64,000 nt of DNA from the NCBI GenBank assembly GCA_013399695.1, contig VXAU01001778.1:63514-127513 (forward strand), in the 5' to 3' direction. A model generated the notes under the pieces. It saw nothing but the letters and a program-made list of their open reading frames with translations. It was not told the DNA's origin and searched no databases. Each line of letters opens with the position of its first letter. The first letter of the stretch is position 1. Position numbers and translations under genes: made by a program. Shown in pieces: positions 47,993 to 58,198 of this stretch. Source of the stretch: Formicarius rufipectus. Its lineage: Eukaryota > Chordata > Aves > Passeriformes > Formicariidae.

Positions 47993-49436
47993 ACAGGGAT
48001 CCAGTGCCCATGAGCTCAGGTTTTGCCAGATGGCACTCCCAGACAGGCACTCCCTGCTGGAAACAATCCCACTGTGTGTTTCCTTCTCTCTGATTCATGT
48101 TTGGAAACTTTTAGCTGGTTTGTTCCTTTGTGGATTGTGTGCCCATGGATGTGGGAAGGGCTGCTCTGGCCAGGGAGATGCTCCCATGCAGGAAGCCCAT
48201 TCCAGGGGTTGTTTTTCCAGGGGATCTCGGCACTGGTGGCCCTGCCAGGAGGGTTTAGAAACTGCCTTCTGTCATGGCATTTAGGGACAAGGACCAACAT
48301 CCCACTCCCAGCCCACTCAAGCAGACGACAGCTACAGCCCCTGGGTGCTCCTGCAGGTTTTATCCATCCTGGCAAGGCTGGTCCATGGATTGCTGATCCT
48401 TGGAGATGTGTGTCCCACTGCAACAGCCTCATTTCTTGTTGTTCATAATAGTGAGAAAATTCCCATGATGGAGCTGAAGGAAAGTCCCCTTTGCCCAAAA
48501 TCCAGGCTTGGATCCCTCTTGTGCTTGAGCTTCTGCTTGGGCTGGAAAACCCTGGGATGCATGATCCCAAGGAGTTGGGGTGGGATAAATCACACTCCCA
48601 CCACCCCATATCACATCCTCCTTTAGAGTCAACTCAACTTGTGCACAGTGAGAGAAGAGAATACTTAATTTCCACAAAATTGCCTTGATTTCTCCCTTCA
48701 CATTCCTCTTCCCACAGGGTAAGGGATCTCCAGGCTCCATCAGTGATGGAGCCTCTTTGATCAATAAATAAAGCAAATATTCCCTTTTTCTCAGCATATC
48801 AGGAATGAAGAAGCAGGGACTTGGATCCCTCTGTCAGCTTCCTATTGTGCAATTCCAGTGCAGTTGCTCCCAGGGAAAGAGGCAACCTCTGTTTTTAATA
48901 GGGTTTGATGTGGATGGAGTTAAATCCCTTTAGAAAAATGGGAACTGTTCAGGTTCAGTAAAAGCCTCACAATGGGAGGCACTGGGTGAGAGCCAGAAAA
49001 CTCCAGCCAAGCCACGTTTTCCTGGTGGATTCACTGTCCTGAGATGACACCAAGACCTGGACCCAGATGGGGTCATGGGACACAGGAGCTGCTGGTGAGG
49101 CATGGCTGTGGATCTGCACTGGATTGTGTCTGGCATGGGGAGATCATCCTCCCTGTGTGGAAATTTGGGGGTTCCAGAATCACTGGATGATATAAACCCA
49201 ATAAATGAGCCAATCTTGACTTCCCCTCCTCAGTCCCTGCAGCTCCCAAAGGCCTGTGATGACCAAATGCCCCTACATCACCAGAAAGCAGCAGGTGTTT
49301 GACAGCTCCTTCCTGATTCCCTCCATTCCATCAGAAATAAACACGCAGACACCAACTCTAAACCATCAGCACTTCATCTGTGCCCAAAAACACGGCTGTG
49401 GTGTGTTGGAGATGGAACCACAGCCCCGTGGTGGGT

Positions 49437-49574
49437 CTAAACAGCCCTGGCCAGTCCCACGCGGTTGTTGGCCCGATCAAAGATGCTGTAGTACACCCTG
49501 AGGAAGACATCTCCTAAGATCCAGAGGTCTCCAGAGGTGTTCTGGAAGCTGCTCATGCAGGACCCTGTGCTGGG
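49437..49574 (-). CDS. CYM: CYM exon 9 (C-terminus)
   Basis: It carries WILGDVFLR.YYSIFDRANN.VGLA and stops at TAG (49439-49437). Confidence 0.95.
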   Translation of the reverse strand, partial: PSTGSCMSSFQNTSGDLWILGDVFLRVYYSIFDRANNRVGLARAV

Positions 49575-52500
49575 CTGCATTGGAGCAAGAAAAGGCAGAT
49601 GGGTGGTTGTGGGTTGGTTTCTTTTCTTGCACTGCCCTGGAGGCCCGTGGCCATCCATGCCTTGTCTCCCGTGGCAATGGGAGAAGCCAAGGTGACTGGG
49701 CAGACTGGAAGGACCTTGGGAGAGGCAAGCAGGACCTGCTGGTTCCCCCTCACCTGCTCGGTGTAAGCCGAGGCAGGCACAGGGAACTGGAGGCCATCGA
49801 TGATGAAGATGATGTCAGGCATGGCAGGGATGGAGCTGCAGTTCACGTTGTGCTGCAGGGATCAGAGGGAAGGGGCTCAGAGAATGTTCAGAGCATGAGG
49901 AGAGAGGGAAAACCCCATGGTGGTCTTCAACATCCTCAGGATGGGCAGTGGAGAGTCAGCTCTCTGTGAGCAGTGACGGGACCCAGGGGCATGGCTGGAG
50001 GTGTCAGGGGAGGGTCAGGTTGGATATCAGGGAAGGTTCTTTCCCCCAGAGGGTGGTGGGCACTGACCAGGCTCCCCAGGGCAGTGGGCACAGCACCAAG
50101 GCTGCCAGAGCTCCAGGAGGGTTTGGACAACACTTTGGGGGACAGGGTGGGATTGTTGGGGCATCTGTGCAGGGCCAGGAGTTGGACTGATGGTCCTGAT
50201 GGGTCCCTTCCAACTGGGCATATTCTGATTCCATGATTCCCTGGTATAAACTGGGCCCCGGGGCAGTCTCAGGGTGGGCTCTACTGGACATACTGGGAGT
50301 TTGCCATGAGCAGCTTCCCTGGGTATGAAATCAGGCTGGGCACTGGGTCTGCAGTGCCAGGTGGGCTCCAGGGTGAGCAGGGTGGGCTCTCACCTCTCCA
50401 AACATGTCCTGCCTGGCTCCAACTGCCCTCTGGATGTTGCTGATGCCCGAAGGTGGCCCAGCCACGAGGGACGTGCCGGTGTCGATGATGGCCTGGCAGC
50501 CACCACTGCAGGCAACCTCCTGGTGATTCACAATGATGCTGGGAGGGGAGAGGAGGGATGGGCACATTAAACAACCAGATGGACCATAGTGATAGTTCTT
50601 AACTTTTTTTATTAGACCTGGCTTACCCAAGGTTCTGCCTGTGAGCCTTTTCCTTCCTGGAGTGTGCAGTCCCAGTGGGAACCCAGCCACTACTGCACAC
50701 GTGGGCACTGAAACACTGAACTCAACCCAGTAGCTGAGGCTCAACCAAGCCCAAAAAACAAGGTTTAAGACAACAATTTTGCTCTACACATCATCAAAGG
50801 CATCCTCAAAATCACAGAGAGGAACTAGGCTGTGTCTCAGGCCCAAAGCACCCTCATTTTGGGTGGCAATTACCAAAGTACTATTGGTTTTGTCCCCTTA
50901 ACTTCTTCATCCCTCAGCCATGGGGTGCTGGCTGGCAGTGGAAAGGCTCTGATTGTGACGGGTCCAAATCTCTTTAGAAACATCGTCAAAGTGAACATAG
51001 ACCAGCAGAGCTGATTTACCTGTCCATGGTGATCTGCCAGTACCCTTGGTAGGAGACAGAGATCCAGCTGATGGAGCCAGTGAAGTAAGACTCGTCAATG
51101 CCTCCGAAGATGACCACACTCCCTGTTTCCTCTCTGGATGATGCAGAAAAGAAAAGCAGGGGAGGTTTTGCCATGTGACTTCAGTGCAGGAGGTTAGAAC
51201 AGCAGGAAGGTGTGTCCCACGGGGTGAGACACTGGTTGAGATGTCACAGATGCATCCACTGCCCTCACCAGCAAGAAAGAGGCACAGCAGGATGGCCAGG
51301 CCTTTGAATCCCAGCAGAGGAACCATGTGCCTGGAAACTGTCCCCCTGCAAGCCCAGTGACTCTGGTGGCTCCCAGTGTGTCGTGATACAGAGACACCAT
51401 CCCATGACAGTGGTGACAACAGAGCTGGAGCCACCAAAACATGCAACAACGTGCATGAGATGCATCTACCACCTTCCCCATGCCCAGAGGTCCACGTGAC
51501 TTACTGGGACAGGTAGACTGAGAAGAGGTTCTCCTGCACCAAGCTCTCATTCACCATGTTGTCAAAGACTGGTGTGATCCCATCAGCTGCCAGATTTGGG
51601 TACCCCAAGCCCAGGATCCCATCGAATCTGACATGGACAAAGAACTGCCCAGGCTCGGTGGTGCTCAAGCCAAAGAGCTGGTTGGTGTCCACCAGAGATG
51701 CAACCTGGGGACAGGAAGGATGTCGCTGGGATGAGGCACTGGGATACTGGTGTCAATCAGGTGCAGGAGACACAGGGGACACACTCACGGTGACGGTGTC
51801 GGAGCCCACGATTCCCTCCATCTCCCCAGTGCCATAGTGGATGGACAGGCTCTGCCCTGTGCTCTTGTAGGTGGAGGACTGTGATGGGTCAAACATCTGG
51901 TGTGTTTCTAGATACATAGGAAACCACAAAATTCAGCCTTTGAGCAAGGCCAGGCCTAAGGGAGGTGTGGGGGAGGGACCCTGTTGAGCTGCTGTTCATT
52001 AACCTGCCTTCAGGAACAATTTAACTGTGAGAATTTGCTGCATGTCCTTCCCCCTCCTCCAGAAACCAGGGATTCCCGGGAATTCCCATCACAGGTGGGC
52101 AAACTGAGGCGCTGAGTGCTGATCACATCTCTCCGTGGAACAGAGCCCTGGGCAGGTCCAGAGCACTGCACAGATGGGATGGATCCAACTGGGTGATCCC
52201 ACTACCCTGGCAAGGTCAGCCCAGGTTTTAGGTTCAGTTTTAAGCCCGGGATATGCAGCTGCACCCAGCTCTGATGAATTGGGAAGTTCCCACTTACGAC
52301 AAGCCAGGCTGGGGCAGGAGACAGAGGGGACCCAGAGGTTGGAGGAGCCGGTGTCGAAGACCACGGAGAAGTCTTGTGGTGGGGTGCCAATGGAGATGAT
52401 CCCATAATACTCCACCTGTGGGGCAGCAGGACCAGAGGTGGATTTTAAGGCATGAAACCAAACCTGGAGCTTCCCCAGGCCTTCAGCTTTCATGGTCTCC

Positions 52501-53256
52501 TTTTCCATGGGGACACCCTACTTCCTCCAGAGATCCATTTCTCTCTCCGAGGCCAACAGTGTGGGGTGAAGGATGTGAGATTTGGGGTAAAAGGATTTGG
52601 GTTTGGTCCATGAGCCTTACAGACATGGGGTGGACACTCCATAAGCCACCCCTGGGGATCAGAGCCCACACTCACGTCCAGGGTGTTCAGCAGGGGCTCC
52701 GAGGCCACTTTAGTGCTGTTGGGAAAAGCATGTGGGAATTTGGTGCCAATATCATAGTGGTGGTGCTGGAAGAAATGGTGCAGCAGATCCTTCTCCCTGA
52801 GGATCTCTCTCAGCTTCTTCCCCCTTTCCAAGGGCAACCTGGCACAAGCAGGAAAAGAAGGAAGGAAAATTAAAACAAGGAAATAAAGGAAGAGGTAAAT
52901 GGGAATTTACTGCCTGCAGTTCCTGCCAGAAGGAGTTACTATCTTCAATGTCCCTGCTGATCCAATGGCAGGAGCACAGGAAGCTCCCCCAAAACTCTGA
53001 GTCAGGGGGATTCTTCCAAAACCCCTCCAAAAACCAGCCCCTCCCCAGCCACCCACTCATTCTCTGCACCCCTGGAGCACCTTTCCCAAGCCTCAGACCT
53101 CACCTCTGCTTCCCAAAGCCATGAAAAAGCTCAGATTTTTCATCTTCTCCCTTCACCTGGCTCAGGTGGCCCCTGGAGTGCTCTTGTGTTGACTTACTTG
53201 GTGATCCCCTGGGCAAGGGCAGAGGCAGCGCAAAGGAACACGAGGAGCTGCATCAT
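49437..53256 (-). CDS. CYM: Chymosin / embryonic pepsinogen preproenzyme, nine exons (join)
   Basis: Secreted gastric aspartic endopeptidase of the A1 (pepsin) family. Exons on the minus strand: 53256-53198, 52838-52676, 52415-52298, 51907-51789, 51704-51505, 51133-51020, 50538-50394, 49852-49754, 49574-49437. All introns are GT-AG and the joined frame is open for 384 residues, close to the family length. Residues 1-16 form a signal peptide (MMQLLVFLCAASALAQ); about 17-70 is a basic propeptide with the PLERGKKLRE core. Both catalytic motifs are intact (FDTGSSNLW in exon 3, IDTGTSLV in exon 7), as is the flap tyrosine (HYGTG, exon 4). Six cysteines fit the three pepsin disulphides (C.PSLAC, CSGGC, and CSS with SCMSS). 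The chymosin assignment rests on sequence style plus position between KCNA10 and PROK1, where human keeps the pseudogene CYMP. Chicken embryonic pepsinogen is the likely orthologue. A gastric pepsinogen A or C is less likely. Confidence 0.92.
49754..49852 (-). CDS. CYM: CYM exon 8
   Basis: 99 bases, phase 0 on both sides, with the CSSIPAMPDIIFIIDG segment. Donor GTGAGG. Confidence 0.93.
49996..50245 (+). mobile_element. CR1 LINE 3' fragment in CYM intron 7
   Basis: Sense CR1 tail: GGTTGGATATCAGGGAAGG, CAGAGGGTGGTGGGCACTG, GGGTCCCTTCCAACTGGGC and a terminal ATTCTGATTCCATGATTCC. It is antisense to the CYM transcript. Confidence 0.92.
50394..50538 (-). CDS. CYM: CYM exon 7 (second catalytic Asp)
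   Basis: 145 bases with CSGGCQAIIDTGTSLVAGP. Donor GTGAGA. Confidence 0.95.
51020..51133 (-). CDS. CYM: CYM exon 6
   Basis: 114 bases with VVIFGGID.SYFTGSISW and GYWQITMD, a pepsin family signature. Donor GTAAAT. Confidence 0.95.
51505..51704 (-). CDS. CYM: CYM exon 5
   Basis: 200 bases with FDGILGLGYP and PVFDNM, the conserved core of the N-lobe to C-lobe connection. Donor GTAAGT. Confidence 0.95.
51789..51907 (-). CDS. CYM: CYM exon 4 (flap)
   Basis: 119 bases with FDPSQSSTY and the flap motif IHYGTGEMEG. Donor GTGAGT. Confidence 0.94.
52298..52415 (-). CDS. CYM: CYM exon 3 (first catalytic Asp)
   Basis: 118 bases starting VEYYG and containing VFDTGSSNLWVPS. Acceptor CCCCACAG, donor GTAAGT. 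Confidence 0.95.
52676..52838 (-). CDS. CYM: CYM exon 2 (propeptide)
   Basis: It encodes the activation segment, with a histidine-rich run (HHFFQHHHYD) and an N-glycosylation sequon NST. Donor GTGAGT. Confidence 0.92.
53198..53256 (-). CDS. CYM: CYM exon 1 (signal peptide)
   Basis: Two adjacent ATGs (53256 and 53253); the first has A at -3. The exon ends with a GTAAGT donor in phase 2. Confidence 0.9.
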
Positions 53257-53286
53257 CCTGGAATATCCAGGGAAAATTCCCAGGGG

Positions 53287-53294
53287 TTTATAAA
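53287..53294 (-). promoter_or_regulatory. CYM TATA box
   Basis: TTTATAAA (palindromic) about 35 bases before the first ATG. If used at the normal 25-30 base distance the 5' UTR is only a few bases long. Confidence 0.65.
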
Positions 53295-53545
53295 GACCCT
53301 GCCCACCCCACCTGCGGTGCCAAGAGCCAACAGGACGAGCAGGACCTGCCCCCTCCCCTCCTTTGGGCACCCGGCCAAGGCAGGTGACACCGAGGGACCA
53401 AAGACGCGGCAAATACACCAGCACGGCACCTGGGGAGGTGGAGAGACTGCCCCATCGTGCTCATGCTCCCCCCTAGACACCTCTCCAAACCTTTTAGGCT
53501 CCAAATCCTTCATCCCAACCAGGCACTGCCTGGTTTGCAGGCACA

Positions 53546-54010
53546 GAATCATGGAATCCCAGACTGGTTTGGGTTGGAAGGGACCTTAAAGTTCATCCAG
53601 TCCCACTCTCTGCCATGGGTGGGGACACCTTCCAATAGACCAGGTTGCTCCAAGCCCTGTCCAACCTGGCCTTGAACACTTCCAGGGATGGGGCATCCTC
53701 TGGGAAATCCATTCCAGGGCCTCATCATCCTCTCAGGGAAGAATTTCTCCCCTGTATTCCATCTAATCCTGCCCTCTGGCAGTGGGAAGCCATTCCCTGT
53801 GTCTTGTCCCTACATCCCTTGTCCCAAGTCCCTCTCCAGCTCTCCAGGAACCCCTTTAGCACTGGGAGAGCCCTCCCTTCTCCAGGCTGAACATTCCCAG
53901 CTTTCCCAGTCTTCAAAGCAAAGGTTCTCCAGCCCTCAGAGCATCTCCATGGCCTCCTTTGGACTCGCTCCAGCAGCGCCACATCCTTCTGATGTTGGAC
54001 CCAGAGCCAG
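53546..54010 (-). mobile_element. CR1 LINE 3' fragment, longest in window
   Basis: Reverse complement of the CR1 tail from the AGAATCATGGAATCCCAG tip through GGGATGGGGCATCC, then on into the CTCCAGGCTGAACATTCCCAG and GGCCTCCTTTGGACTCGCTCC blocks. About 465 bases, lying about 290 bases upstream of the CYM start. Confidence 0.93.
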
Positions 54011-54344
54011 AGGCAAAATTTTGGCTTATCCATTGGTAAACCACAGTGGGACCCCCCCTTCCCACTGATGGGCATCTCCCCCATGTGGGATGGGGAAGGG
54101 GCCCCACCAGGTGCTGACGTTTGTGTGGCCCCGGGAAGATTTTCCCGTTATCAGGAAAATCCAATTAGTCCCGAGGGATGCAAACAGGGCAAGGTGACCC
54201 TGAGCCCTCTCAGCGGGGTTTGCCCAGAGATACGGGACCATGAAGCGGGATTCCGGCTCCTCATGTGCTCCCGGTATCGCCCATGAAGGGGGATTAAAGC
54301 TCCTCCCGAACTGCCGGTACCGCCGAGCGACGGCGGCGCGGGGG

Positions 54345-54414
54345 CCCCACTGGCTGGGGCAGGAGCCAAGGACACGGGAGAGGTGGGATGTGCATCCCGG
54401 CCCCACTGGCTGGG
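54345..54414. repeat. 56-bp tandem duplication, first unit and start of second
   Basis: CCCCACTGGCTGGG occurs at 54345 and again at 54401. The second unit is broken after CTGGG by the LTR and resumes at 55384 with CTGGGGCAGGAGCCAAGGAC. The locus is locally CpG-rich (CGCCGAGCGACGGCGGCG just before). Confidence 0.85.
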
Positions 54415-55383
54415 TGTCATGGGTTTCTGTAGGTGAATTTTAGTAGAAGGGGGGTCTTCCAGGATGGTTTCTGTTGGAAGCTGCCGGAAGTTTCTCTTGT
54501 CCTGTGGAGCCAATTAAAAATCATAGTTACACCTCTGTGATAACATGTTCAAGAACTGGAGTGTTTGCGCAGTTGAAAATTCCAGCATTGAGATAACGCA
54601 GGGAGACAGGAGACCAAGGTTGGAAGAGCAGGAGGAGGCGAAGGAGGGACCCCACGCTGGAGCAGGGAGGGTGGAAGGACTGAAAGCTGTGCCCCCCCTC
54701 TCACTGCAGCCCCTGGAGATCCCTCGGGGTGCACAGACCCCCCTGCAGCCCCTGGAGGAGCAGGTGGATGCAGAAGGAGCTGTTGCCCTGTGGGAGACCC
54801 AGGATGGAGCGAGATCCTGGAAGAGACTCATGGCCATGACTCCTGGAGAAGGAGCCCCACCTGGAGCAGGTTTCCCCCCAGCAGAAGTGTTGCCCGGGGG
54901 GTGGACTCACGTTGGAGAGTCTATCGAGGACTGTCCCCCGTGGGAGGGACCCCAGGGGAGCAGGGGAAGGACTCAGAGCTGTGGCCCCCCTGCAGCCCGT
55001 GGGCAGGACCGTGGGGGAGCAGGTTGTCCCCCTGCAGCCCACGGAGCCCATCGGGGGGCAGAGACCCGACTGCCCCCCATGGAGTGACCCCCAGGACAAG
55101 AGCAATGGCAGCAACAACACCCACCTGCAAACCCCCATTCCCTGCTCCCTGGAACTGCTGGAGGGAGGGAGGGGTGGGAGGAGTGTTCTTAAGACTGATT
55201 TATTTCTTACTTTTTAGTTTTAGTTCTTATCTTGTCAGTAATAAATTTGAGTATTTAGCTACTCTGAGTTTGTTTTGCCATTATCTCTCAGCTGTGTTTT
55301 GCCTTTTCTCCTTTTTTCCTTTCCCTCGGGGAAAGGTGAGGGGGCCTGGAGGTTTGGGTGGACACTGGGTGAAAACCACCACA
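54415..55383 (+). mobile_element. Solo ERVL-type LTR with 5-bp target-site duplication
   Basis: It begins TGTCATGG and ends ACCACCACA, is flanked on both sides by CTGGG (54410-54414 and 55384-55388), and has an AATAAA signal (55240-55245) about 140 bases from its 3' end. The GC-rich U3 and the pattern of the R/U5 end resemble LTRs common in songbird genomes. At 969 bp with no gag or pol it is a single LTR left after recombination. Confidence 0.85.
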
Positions 55384-55388
55384 CTGGG

Positions 55389-57938
55389 GCAGGAGCCAAG
55401 GACACGGGAGATGCGCGATGTGCGTCCCGGCACCGCTGGAGCTGCTTTTATTTAAGCGGCAGTTCCCAAGCTGCTCCATCCCCTCCACACCCCCAAATTT
55501 GGTGGCAGCTGCAGGAGACTTCTCTGTGGACAGAGATGAAAAGTTTATGGATCTTTATGGTTTGGCTTTTGGGTCTATATTTTCTTTGTTTTCCTGTTGA
55601 ATTTCTTGTGGGAATTGCCACTTTTAGGAGGGGTGCCGTGGGCAGAGCCCCTCTATCCCCACCCCACTGGGATGTGTAATCTTATTGTGGAATAAAGTGG
55701 GAATTTATAGTGATGTTTCTGGAAGGAAACCAGCTGGAATTGTCCAGGTGGTTTGTACAGGTGTGGGAAGGGGCTGGAGCTGGGCCATGGTGGCCAAAAG
55801 GGCAACAAAGCATGTCCCAGTTTAGTCTTGGGAGGACTTTAAGCTGGATTATAATGAGGAAAACCCTTGGGATGAGTTATAGGAACCACCTTGGGAACAA
55901 AGACTCACTCCAAGAAAAAAAATAGAACATCAAAATAAGTGTGAATTATTGAAATAATAAATAATAAAAATATAAGAGTAAAAATATTAATATATAATGT
56001 ATAATGGACACTGTGAATAACTAAAATTTAAAATACAATACTCTATTCTATGTTTTTATGTGATAAAAATCCATAAAGCTCCCAAAGTCCAGTGTTAACT
56101 CTGCCATAGCCAAGCAGCTTCCAAAGGCTGTTCCTGGGTTAAGTTTACCCCCCTGACTTCCAAGACCAGTTAGGATAGGAAAGAGAACTGAATATAAGAT
56201 AATTAGAATAGAACACAATAGAATAGAATAATATATCTAGAAGAATTATAGAATAACACTATAGAAGAGAATAATTAGAATAAACTAAAACAGAATAGAG
56301 GATTAGAATATAAGATAATTAGAATAGAATGAGAAGAGAATTATAGACTAGAATAAAATACCATTAGAGAAGAGAATAATGTTAATAGAATTGAGAATTA
56401 GGATATAATTAGAATAAAATAGAACAGAATTTATGAATAGCAATTGAAATAGAAGGATAGGATAGGATAGGATAGGATAGGATAGGATAGGATAGGATAG
56501 GATAGAAATGGAATATTTCTGTGCTGTCTGGAAACCATCAATGCAGCTATTTCAGGCATAGAATGCTCAGAGCTGGGAGCATCACCAGGATGTGGCGCTG
56601 CGTTTGTGACACCTTGGCCATTTTCTGGTCAGATCCAGCCCATGTCCTGACCAGCCATGTTCACACCAGATTCAAACCACCTCCTGGTCAGATCCAAACT
56701 ATTCCTGGCCAGCTCCATACCCTCTCCTGGCCACATCCCAGCTGTGTCCCGTCCTTGTCCTATCCCACTCCAGCTTGTCCAGCAGGGCACGTTTCACCTT
56801 GGAGCCAGAACATCAAACAGAGGTGTGGAAAAGCACGTGCTGGGAGATGAAAGGGGGGAAAGGTGTCTCCAGGAACCAACCAACCCCTGGTGCTCCTGAT
56901 TTCAAGGTTGTGTTGACTTTACCCCCGTCCCCATGGGAGGACTGAGCTGGTGCTTCGCTGCTTTTGCCCCTGAGGGGAGATTTGCACCTCTAAGGGAAAA
57001 TAAAAAAAGGTTATTTTCTAGGTTTTGCTCCCTTAAATGCACATTGAAAGCAGTTTAAAAGTGGTTTGGGTTTTTTTTCCTGATTAACTGCGGGGAAAAC
57101 CCCACAGCGATGCGGGAAAGGGACCTTATCCGTTATCTTTGTTATCCCAACTCCTTCAATTTACAATTTAAAATCAAGCTGAGCTTGCTCTTTCAATGGG
57201 AATGTCCCTCTATTTATGCCAGAATCCAGTGATTTCCCATTACACTGTCCCCTGCTGTAGTTTAAAGCATCAGGAGTCTGGCAATTCCCACCAGGCAGGT
57301 TTTGGAGTTCCTCCAGAAAAAGAACTGAGGACAGTAAGAGACTGTTGTTTTATTTCTTGTAGTTGTTGTTGTTTCTACTGGGAGAAAATCATTTGCAACT
57401 TTTTCCACTGGTAGTTGTCTGAAAATGAAGCAAAGATGCCCCACTCCGAGCCCCTTCTGTCCATTCCAAACTGCTGGGAAGGCCAGAGGCAGATAATGAA
57501 GTAAAACAGGTTAATAAACCAAATCTGAACCGTGAAACTATATATTTTAAAGTTTTATGGATTATGGGGGGGGGGTTGTGACTTTTCCTCCTTCTATATT
57601 GCTCTGGGATTAATTTCTGGGTTTCTTTGTAGTGTTCCCAGTGCCAGGTGATGGTACCACAAACTCACCCATCTGGGCAGGGGCTGCAGGACTTTTTTCT
57701 TGTAAATAAAAAGCAAAAATGCTGATGTTTAAAACAAACAAACCCAACCAAAAACAACAAATAAAATCAAGCTGATTGCTGCAGTGGTTTATTTTTACCA
57801 AGTGTATGAAGTTTTGGGGGTAAGAACAAGTGCAGGGAAGCTTTTGCCTGGCCTCAAATACCAAATCTCCTCATGGTCTGCTGCAGCCACACACTGGGGT
57901 CCTTTGGCAGCTTGAGAAATAGAAATAGGTGATGGGTT
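55389..57938. other. Intergenic, no gene seen
   Basis: It contains the remainder of the 56-bp unit, an AT-rich region from about 55,915, pentamer repeats and otherwise nothing recognised. Confidence 0.5.
56160..56505. repeat. Degenerate (TAGAA)n grading into (GGATA)n pentamer array
   Basis: Scattered AATAGAATA words from about 56,160 give way to about ten perfect GGATA units at 56454-56505. Confidence 0.85.
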
Positions 57939-58198
57939 TGCACCAAAATCCACTGAAACCAACCAAACCCTATCAAACCCTACCAAAACTCCACTAATAT
58001 CCACCAAACCTCAAAAAACCCCTAGAGAAACCCACCAAATCCCCACTAAAACCCTTTAAAACCCCACCAAAACTCACTGAAACTCCACCATAAATCCCAC
58101 CAAACCCCCACTCAAACACACCAGGACCCACCAATATCCAGGAAACCCCAAAAAATTCCACCAAATCCCACGAAATTCCCCCAATTCCCACCAAACAA
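57939..58198. repeat. Degenerate CCACCAAA-type array, strongly strand-asymmetric
   Basis: About 260 bases built from variants of CACCAAAACC/CCACTAAAACC. G is almost absent from the plus strand. The open frame on the other strand is repeat-derived (glycine/phenylalanine/valine rich) and is not called. Confidence 0.8.

Larger units (their letters stand above)
45173..49436. other. Intergenic between KCNA10 and CYM
   Basis: It holds a tetranucleotide array and two CR1 fragments, listed separately. No exon or RNA gene is recognised in the rest. An obvious CYM poly(A) signal on the minus strand was not found within 350 bases of its stop. Confidence 0.55.

Noticed and set aside
50832..51014. 60-codon plus-strand frame within CYM intron 6
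   Set aside because: Intron of the opposite-strand CYM gene; no supporting signal.
54545..55087. 180-codon open frame, possibly a viral gene of the ERV
   Set aside because: It falls entirely within the U3 part of the solo LTR, has no retroviral domain, and the LTR edges and target duplication show there is no internal region.
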